In this document: in pieces, positions 58,575-64,000 of the stretch | How positions within the stretch are numbered: the first letter of the stretch is position 1 | How the letters are laid out: each line of letters opens with the position of its first letter | Assembly: GCF_012726195.1 (NCBI RefSeq) | Contig: NZ_JAASAF010000010.1 | Location: 144,515-208,514, forward strand | Direction: 5' to 3' | Origin: Rhodococcus sp. HNM0563 | Lineage (GTDB): Bacteria; Actinomycetota; Actinomycetes; Mycobacteriales; Mycobacteriaceae | Length of the DNA stretch: 64,000 bases | Program-made: the position numbers and the translations under genes | Notes under the pieces: generated by a model | Told to the model about the DNA's origin: nothing | The model's input: only the letters and a program-made list of their open reading frames with translations | Database searches by the model: none

Positions 58575-60100
58575 CCCCCACCGGGCCGAGCTCGCTCAAT
58601 GCCGTCCGCCGCAGTCGCGAGCTCGAACAGCTCGGTGAGCAACCTGCCGTCGACCTGCTCGTCATCGGCGGCGGCGTCACCGGCGCCGGTGTCGCCCTCG
58701 ACGCTGCCAGCCGAGGGCTGAGCGTCGTACTCGCCGAACGCCACGATCTCGCGTTCGGCACCAGCCGTTGGAGTTCGAAGCTCGTACACGGCGGACTGCG
58801 CTATCTCGCATCCGCAAACGTTCGTATTGCTCGGGAAAGTGCTGTCGAACGCAACATCGTGATGACGTGCACCGCACCGCATCTCGTGCGGCCACTTCCC
58901 CAGCTCGTCCCGCTCCTGCCGTCCGTAGGGGCCGCCGAAGCCGCCTTGGTCCGCACCGGGTTTCTCGCCGGTGACGCGTTGCGCGCCGCCGCAGGAACAC
59001 CGTCGACCGTCCTGTCACGATCCCGGCGTGTCAGCGCGCAGCGCACCGCAGAGCTCGCACCGGCCGTCCGGCGCGCCGGGCTCCGCGGCGGTCTCCTCGC
59101 CTACGACGGTCAGCTCATCGACGACGCCCGGTTCGTTGTCGCGCTGGCGCGCACCGCTGCGGCGTACGGTGCGCGCATCCTCACCCGTGTGGACGCCCGC
59201 GACGTCACCGCCGACAGTGCCACGCTCCGCGACACCCTCACGGGCAACGACCTGCACATCCGGGCCCGCGCCGTGGTGAATGCTGCCGGGGTGTGGGCCG
59301 GTCGGGTCGATCCCACCATCCGGCTGCGCCCCAGCCGCGGTACCCATATCGTGCTCGACGCGGCAGCACTCGGGAACCCGACCGCCGCACTCACGGTGCC
59401 GATCCCGGGCGAGCGCAACAGGTTCGTGTTCGCTCTCCCCGCACAACTCGGCCGCGTCTACCTCGGGCTGACCGACGAGGACGCCGCAGGCGAGTTACCG
59501 GACGTCCCGCGCGCCACCGACGGGGAGATCGATTTCCTGCTCGACACGGTCAACACGGCACTGGCCAGACCACTGACCCGAAACGACGTGCTCGCGTCCT
59601 TTGCCGGGCTCCGCCCGCTGCTCGACACCGTCACCTCCGACGGTGGGCGCGCGACGGCCGACTTGTCGCGCAAGCACGCGGTCATCAGGGCCGAGGGCAG
59701 ACCGATCGGCATCGTCGGCGGCAAGCTCACCACCTACCGGAAGATGGCCGAGGATGCCGTCGACACAGCGCTCGAGGTGGCGGGCATGACTGCGCGACCG
59801 TGCCGTACCCGGCACTTGCCGGTGGTGGGTGCTGCACATTCCGCCGCGCTGCGCACGGTGCACGCGCCGCAGATGCTGGTGCAGCGCTACGGAACCGAGG
59901 CAGCAATCGTCGCCGCTGATCCCACTCACATGGCGCCGATCGCACCCGGACTCGACGTCACACGAGCAGAAGTGCAGTTCGCGGTGAGCCACGAAGGCGC
60001 ACTCGACGTCGACGACGTACTCGATCGTCGCACCCGAATCGGGTTGGTTCCGATGGACCGCGCGCTTGCCGAGGACGCTGTCTCCACAGCATTCGAGTGA
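58571..60100 (+). CDS. glpD: Glycerol-3-phosphate dehydrogenase GlpD
   Basis: FAD-dependent membrane-associated enzyme oxidising glycerol-3-phosphate to DHAP. 509 residues with the dinucleotide motif LLVIGGGVTGAGVALDAASR near 29-48, HGGLRYL, and the C-terminal DAO domain. The ATG at 58571 overlaps the TetR stop. DHAP is the substrate of AGPS after acylation, which links this gene to the divergent oxidase. Actinobacteria usually have more than one GlpD. Confidence 0.95.
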   Translation: MTPTGPSSLNAVRRSRELEQLGEQPAVDLLVIGGGVTGAGVALDAASRGLSVVLAERHDLAFGTSRWSSKLVHGGLRYLASANVRIARESAVERNIVMTCTAPHLVRPLPQLVPLLPSVGAAEAALVRTGFLAGDALRAAAGTPSTVLSRSRRVSAQRTAELAPAVRRAGLRGGLLAYDGQLIDDARFVVALARTAAAYGARILTRVDARDVTADSATLRDTLTGNDLHIRARAVVNAAGVWAGRVDPTIRLRPSRGTHIVLDAAALGNPTAALTVPIPGERNRFVFALPAQLGRVYLGLTDEDAAGELPDVPRATDGEIDFLLDTVNTALARPLTRNDVLASFAGLRPLLDTVTSDGGRATADLSRKHAVIRAEGRPIGIVGGKLTTYRKMAEDAVDTALEVAGMTARPCRTRHLPVVGAAHSAALRTVHAPQMLVQRYGTEAAIVAADPTHMAPIAPGLDVTRAEVQFAVSHEGALDVDDVLDRRTRIGLVPMDRALAEDAVSTAFE

Positions 60101-60143
60101 AACCGTTGGCCCCGGCCTAGCCAGAGATGAAATCGTGGGTCCC

Positions 60144-61046
60144 ATGACCACCTTCGACGTCTCCGACGCCATCTCACTCGCCGCTGCGCACGGACTACAC
60201 CTGTCCGCTGCGGATGCCACAGTCAACGAGGCGGGTCTGGACTACCGCGTCGTCATGGCCACCGACGACACCGGGCAGCGCTGGGTACTGCGCGTACCCC
60301 GCCGAAACGATGTCTCGGCAGGCATGACCACCGAGATGCGTATCCTCGACCTGGTCTCCCCCGTTCTGTCCCAGGACGGTATCGCCGTCCCACACTGGCA
60401 GATCCGCACGCCTGAGCTGATCGCCTACCGTGCCCTGCCCGGCGCACCCGGATTGACTCTCACCGGCAGCGGAGAACCCGTCTGGCACATCGATCCCGCA
60501 AGCCCCGACTATGCCCAGCGGCTGGGACGTCTGTTGGCCCGCCTGCACTCGATCGGCGCGCACCAAGCCGAGGCCGCAAGCGTCGAGGTACGCAGTCCCG
60601 CCCGGGTACGCCAGGCGTGGCGACACGATATCGAGCGGGTGAACACGGCTTTCACCGTCGCGCCTGCTCTGAGCCGGGCGTGGCGAACCTGGCTCGAGGA
60701 CGACATCTGCTGGCCCAACGACACCGTCATGACACACGGCGAGATCTACCCCGCGCACGTCCTGCTCGACGAGGACGGCGCGATCACCGGGGTCCTGGAC
60801 TGGACCACCGCTCGCGTCGACGACCCGGCCCGCGACCTGGCCGCCCAATACGGTGCGGCCGGTGAGGAGATGCTGCACGCCACCATCGACGCCTACGCTG
60901 CCGCTGGAGGACGCCCCCACCCCGGGCTCGCAGCCCAGGCCGGACATCTGTGGGATGCGTCCCCCATCGGATACGCCCTCTACGCCCTGACCACCGGAGC
61001 CCAATCCGATCTCGCATCGGCAGCCGCCATGCTGAACCCGGCCTGA
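60144..61046 (+). CDS. Macrolide 2'-phosphotransferase-like kinase
   Basis: 300-residue APH-fold protein of the Mph group. N-terminal GLDYRVVMATDDTGQRWVLR matches Mph substrate/ATP regions, and the catalytic segment is THGEIYPAHVLLDEDGAITG with VLDWTTARVDDP (Asp219). The Brenner-type HGD is HGE (198-200): Glu replaces the catalytic Asp, so activity is uncertain. The start is the ATG at 60144. It converges with the MBL-fold gene 5 bp away. Confidence 0.8.
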   Translation: MTTFDVSDAISLAAAHGLHLSAADATVNEAGLDYRVVMATDDTGQRWVLRVPRRNDVSAGMTTEMRILDLVSPVLSQDGIAVPHWQIRTPELIAYRALPGAPGLTLTGSGEPVWHIDPASPDYAQRLGRLLARLHSIGAHQAEAASVEVRSPARVRQAWRHDIERVNTAFTVAPALSRAWRTWLEDDICWPNDTVMTHGEIYPAHVLLDEDGAITGVLDWTTARVDDPARDLAAQYGAAGEEMLHATIDAYAAAGGRPHPGLAAQAGHLWDASPIGYALYALTTGAQSDLASAAAMLNPA

Positions 61047-61051
61047 CGATC

Positions 61052-61696
61052 TCAGCGCGTCACGGCGCCGGACAGCCCGACCCGCGCCTGTTCGAGGTGG
61101 GCCTGCCACTGCTGGTGGTCGATCCGATGTACCGCCGACTCGCTGGGAAACGCACTCGAGATCACCACATCCGGCGTGAACGTGCCCAGCAACCGCAAGC
61201 TTTCGGCCAGCGTGCGGGCGTTGCTGTAGCCCTCGATGTAACCAGCCGTCCATTCTCCCGACGCACCGACGAACAGGGTGTCGCCGGTGAACAGGTAGCG
61301 GGCTCCGTCCGCGCCGGGAACCAGATAGCAGACGCTCCCCACGGTGTGCCCGGGCGTCGGGATCACTTCCACCCCATTGCCATCGGTGTGCCGGTCCGTC
61401 AGCGGGACGTCGATGCGTGCGTGCCGGCCGATCAGGTCGGCTTCCGCCGCGGGTGCGTGCAGCTTCGCACCGAACCGCTCGGCTATCCTGCCGAGCATCG
61501 GGCCCGCTTCGTCCTGATGAGACAGATACTGATCAGTGAATCCGCCTCGTCGCTCCAACTCGGCGAAGTCGGTCTCACCGGCGACCGAGTAGAACAGCAG
61601 GTTGGTGTTTCCCGTCCACAGGTAGGCATGGGTGGTCAGGCCCGGAAACGGATTGTCTTGTTCTGTTTCCCACAGATCAGGCAGAACTTGTCGCAT
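61052..61696 (-). CDS. MBL-fold hydrolase-like protein
   Basis: 214 residues of the metallo-beta-lactamase fold. The usual HxHxDH is absent: the site reads LSHQDEAGP; PTPGHTVGS and FTGDTLF remain. So one metal site is altered and catalysis may differ. GAGGAGGAAC precedes the ATG at 61694-61696. A MerR-type operator with -35 TTGACC sits upstream. Confidence 0.8.
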   Translation of the reverse strand: MRQVLPDLWETEQDNPFPGLTTHAYLWTGNTNLLFYSVAGETDFAELERRGGFTDQYLSHQDEAGPMLGRIAERFGAKLHAPAAEADLIGRHARIDVPLTDRHTDGNGVEVIPTPGHTVGSVCYLVPGADGARYLFTGDTLFVGASGEWTAGYIEGYSNARTLAESLRLLGTFTPDVVISSAFPSESAVHRIDHQQWQAHLEQARVGLSGAVTR

Positions 61697-61742
61697 CGTG
61701 GTTCCTCCTCGTTGTCGTGTCGAGCCACGATTCAACGGTGCA

Positions 61743-61765
61743 ACCTCGAGTCCACTCGAGGTCAA
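61743..61765 (-). promoter_or_regulatory. MerR-family-type operator/promoter
   Basis: A perfect dyad ACCTCGAG-N4-CTCGAGGT (61743-61762) abuts a minus-strand -35 TTGACC (61765-61760). It resembles the SoxR/CueR class of 18-20-bp operators within long-spacer promoters. It lies 47-66 bp upstream of the MBL-fold start. No merR gene is in the window nearby. Confidence 0.5.
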
Positions 61766-61961
61766 GGCTCACGCGGACGCGGCCTCCGCCGCAGCCGAAG
61801 GGAACTCACCACAAGCGTTGCGTCGAGATCATCATCGTCGACAGGCAGGGACACCCATTCCTTCATGATCCGATTGCCCATCGTGACGTCGACGGCAAAT
61901 CCCGAACTGCGGCGGTACTCGGTAGCGGGTCGGTCGAACAGCGCGGTCGTGCCGAGACGAG

Positions 61962-62441
61962 TCAGCGCGGTGTGACCCAGGTTGTGATGTCCGCGTGTAC
62001 GACCTCGGTTCCGGAGGTGTCATAAACCCGCACGGGGACAACGAGTTCCATCCCTTCGGTGATGAACGCGAAATCCGGGAGCGAGTCGAGTTCGGCTACC
62101 GCCCGGAGGCCGGTTTCCGCCTTGGCGAGGTACTGGGTCGACATCGCCTTCGGGATCCACCGATGTGTAGAGGGCACTGTCGCCTCGGCGAGCATCCCCA
62201 TGGCCGCTTCGGCGAGGTTGCATGCGGCGATCGCGTGGAAGGTACCGAGATGGTTGTGCACGCCCCACCATTTCGGGGCTCGCACCTCACAGCGACCCGG
62301 CTCGAGCGCGGTGACACGGGGTAGCACCGTCGCAAGGAAGGGGACGCGCACGCACATCCCCGCCGAGAAGAGTAGGGAGCCCACGGCATTGCGCGGCAGC
62401 TTCAGCCAGGTTCGGTATGTCGACGTCACCGCAGGTTGCAT
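61962..62441 (-). CDS. DUF4442 hot-dog-fold protein
   Basis: 159 residues; single hot-dog domain of the DUF4442 type (PRNAVGSLLFSAGMCVRVPF, HNHLGTFHAIAACNLAEAAM, AFITEGMELVVPVRVYD). A thioesterase-like or acyl-binding role is probable, with no assigned substrate. It is separated from the MBL-fold gene by 265 bp without a gene. Confidence 0.8.
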   Translation of the reverse strand: MQPAVTSTYRTWLKLPRNAVGSLLFSAGMCVRVPFLATVLPRVTALEPGRCEVRAPKWWGVHNHLGTFHAIAACNLAEAAMGMLAEATVPSTHRWIPKAMSTQYLAKAETGLRAVAELDSLPDFAFITEGMELVVPVRVYDTSGTEVVHADITTWVTPR

Positions 62442-62530
62442 GCCGTCACCTTACTCCAAAGTAAGAAATGGCAAGGTGGCGACGAAGCGAGTCGGCGAAC
62501 CGAGCAGTAACGCTGACGGCCGTTGCGGGC

Positions 62531-62656
62531 GTTATCGGCAGTGGGCATTAGGTCGAACCGCATGAGGATTCGAGCGAGCGCGAGCACCGCCTCATGCAGG
62601 GCGAACTGCCTTCCGATACAGGCCCGCGCCCCGACTCCGGTGGGTTTGTAGGACAC
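62531..62656 (-). pseudogene. Cytochrome P450 C-terminal relic
   Basis: The minus-strand frame reads YKPTGVGARACIGRQFALHE then AVLALARILMRFDLM. This is the heme-binding loop (FGxGxRxCIGxxxA, with the cysteine ligand) and following L-helix of a CYP102-like P450 (compare [20 protein letters not shown]). Nothing of the preceding 380 or more residues is present, and downstream residues are unrelated. A truncated, non-functional fragment next to the DUF222-HNH gene. Confidence 0.75.
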
Positions 62657-62678
62657 CCGACTCGCCCCGCAACCGAAA

Positions 62679-62692
62679 TGGAGACGTCTCCA
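62679..62692. repeat. Perfect 14-bp palindrome
   Basis: TGGAGACGTCTCCA, upstream of the two LexA-like boxes and downstream (on the plus strand) of the P450 relic. Could be an operator or an element boundary. Confidence 0.5.
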
Positions 62693-62698
62693 CAGAAA

Positions 62699-62743
62699 TC
62701 GAAGGTCTGTTCTATATACCTTGCGCTTCGAATGTTTGTTCTA
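62699..62743 (+). promoter_or_regulatory. Two tandem LexA/SOS-box-like sites
   Basis: TCGAAGGTCTGTTCTA (62699-62714) and TCGAATGTTTGTTCTA (62728-62743) each match 12 of 16 positions of the mycobacterial SOS box TCGAACATGTGTTCGA; period 29 bp. The second overlaps the -10 TATACA (62742-62747), 8 nt before the ATG. 13E12-type genes of M. tuberculosis are known to be LexA targets. Confidence 0.55.
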
Positions 62744-62755
62744 TACAGTGTCTCC

Positions 62756-63978
62756 ATGGGTGGGGAACTCTGGAAACTCAACGACACACAACTGATGGCC
62801 GAGACACTCGCCATCTCCGCCGAAATCCATGCCCAACAAGTGCAACGGGTGGACCTGATCATCGCGATGATCGAACGCGACACCGTCAAAGCACACGGCT
62901 ACCGCAGCCCCGCACACTGGCTCGCCGCAGCCACACACCTCGAAATCGGCGAATGCCAGCGCATCGCGTCACTCGCGCAACTCCTACGACTCGAACCCGA
63001 AGTCCACGCCGCCTACTCATCAGGCGCGCTCGACGCCGAGAAAGCCCGACAGATCGCCTACTTCTGCCAGCACTACCCCAAGACCATGAACCCCTGCGAC
63101 TTCACGAAAGCCCGCACCATCCTGCTCGACCACGCCTGCCGAACCGTCGCGTCGAAAGCCACCGTGCGTGCGGTCATTCGTAAACTCGAAACCCTGTTCG
63201 GCACCGGCGACGGACCACCACCGGGCGAAGACATCGACCGCAACGCACTGTTCGTCTCCACCACACTGCACGGACGCATCGTCGTCAAAGCCGACCTCGA
63301 CGCGGTCACCGGCGCACGCCTTCGGCACCTACTCTCACCCCTGGCAGCACCCCGCCCCGAGAAGAACGGCATCAAAGACGACCGGCCCGCGTCGAAACGC
63401 TCCGCCGACGCCTTCGAGCAGTTGCTGCGTCACATCGAGACCACCGGACTCGTTCCGGTCGAAGGCGGCGTGAAACCACACCTGTCGATCACCGCCTCGA
63501 TCCACGACCTCACCTCCACCGCTGCGGCGAAAGAACTGCTCACCCACAGCCCCGAACACGGCTACGCCACCGAACCCTGGGCCGGACCACTCTCCCTCGA
63601 CACCGCCCGGATGCTCGCCTGCGACTGCCAGATCACCCGCATCCTGCTCGACGACCACGGAGTACCCCTCGCACACGGACGCACGTATCGGTCCGCGACC
63701 ACGGCGCAGCGACGCGCCCTCGCGGTCCGCGACGGCCGATGCGCCTTTCCGGGGTGCACCACACCCCCGGCGTGGTCCGATGCCCATCACATCGATCATT
63801 GGGTCGATGGTGGTAGCACCGACCTCGACAACCTGGTGCTCCTGTGCGGGCATCATCACCGATTGATGCATCACACCGGTTGGGACGTCGAGGTGACCGA
63901 GGAGCGTCGTCCGCAGTTCATTCGGGCGTTCCCCCCGAGATGTGGACACCAATACCTATGCGGCGGAAGCCATCATAG
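62756..63978 (+). CDS. DUF222/HNH endonuclease-domain protein (13E12-type), with apparent frameshift near 3' end
   Basis: About 400 residues: DUF222 helical domain (KLNDTQLMAETLAISAEIHA to about 290) and a C-terminal HNH motif (CAFPGCTTPPAWSDAHHIDHW then NLVLLCGHHHR). The straight frame from the ATG at 62756 stays open to the window edge with an unnatural end (RCGHQYLCGGSHH). Adding one C in the C6 run at 63931-63936 gives PPEMWTPIPMRRKPS and a stop at 63976-63978, like family C-termini. These genes lie on mobile or repeated units in mycobacteria; a nuclease role is inferred. Confidence 0.75.
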
Positions 63979-64000
63979 TCGATCTCTGCTCGAACTCGAT

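Overview
The window is high-GC actinobacterial chromosome, most likely Rhodococcus or a close mycolic-acid-containing relative. Evidence: a proteasomal ATPase (Mpa/ARC), gene order matching the Mycobacterium tuberculosis mpa-lipoprotein-trmI-hisG-hisE-metH-PAC2 block, frequent GTG starts, TANNNT boxes 6-8 nt upstream of several starts (leaderless-type promoters), and a DUF222-HNH gene of the mycobacterial 13E12 type. No tRNA, rRNA, CRISPR array or transposase was seen.

Layout. 1-13.2 kb is conserved housekeeping: mpa (cut by the left edge), an LppK-like lipoprotein, trmI, a thioesterase-like gene, hisG/hisE, a tight minus-strand chain metH-HAD-trhO-rluA, and divergently PAC2 plus an MFS transporter. 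13.2-21.6 kb holds a type II lumazine synthase, an unknown HTH protein, a trehalose unit (otsB, GH65 phosphorylase-like enzyme, beta-phosphoglucomutase-like HAD) and a convergent phosphoketolase. 21.8-31.9 kb has a tyrosine recombinase 6 bp after pepN, Nudix, an NmrA-type oxidoreductase with its divergent HxlR regulator, a rifampicin phosphotransferase, an esterase and a secreted cupin.

31.99-39.09 kb is a three-gene coupled operon encoding the SMC-like anti-plasmid system Wadjet in its DUF2397/DUF2398/TIGR02680 form (JetA, JetB, JetC). The nuclease gene jetD is not next to it or anywhere else in the window. The next gene is an unrelated unknown ORF, broken by a 7-bp tandem duplication. This is the most interesting feature of the window.

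41-53.5 kb is accessory: small membrane and lipoproteins, a tandem cold-shock-domain protein, a LexA-family regulator, a short pyrophosphatase-like protein, a DapA paralogue, an ABC exporter-like unit, a frameshifted gene, an MFS/GntR pair with a shared motif, and a siderophore-type binding lipoprotein. 53.6-64 kb contains cinA, an orphan Phd-like antitoxin with a strongly basic tail, and a glycerolipid cluster (lipid kinase, AGPS-like oxidase, TetR, GlpD). It continues with a macrolide-phosphotransferase-like gene, a metallo-beta-lactamase-fold gene behind a MerR-type operator, a DUF4442 protein, a cytochrome P450 relic and a DUF222-HNH gene preceded by two LexA-box-like sites.
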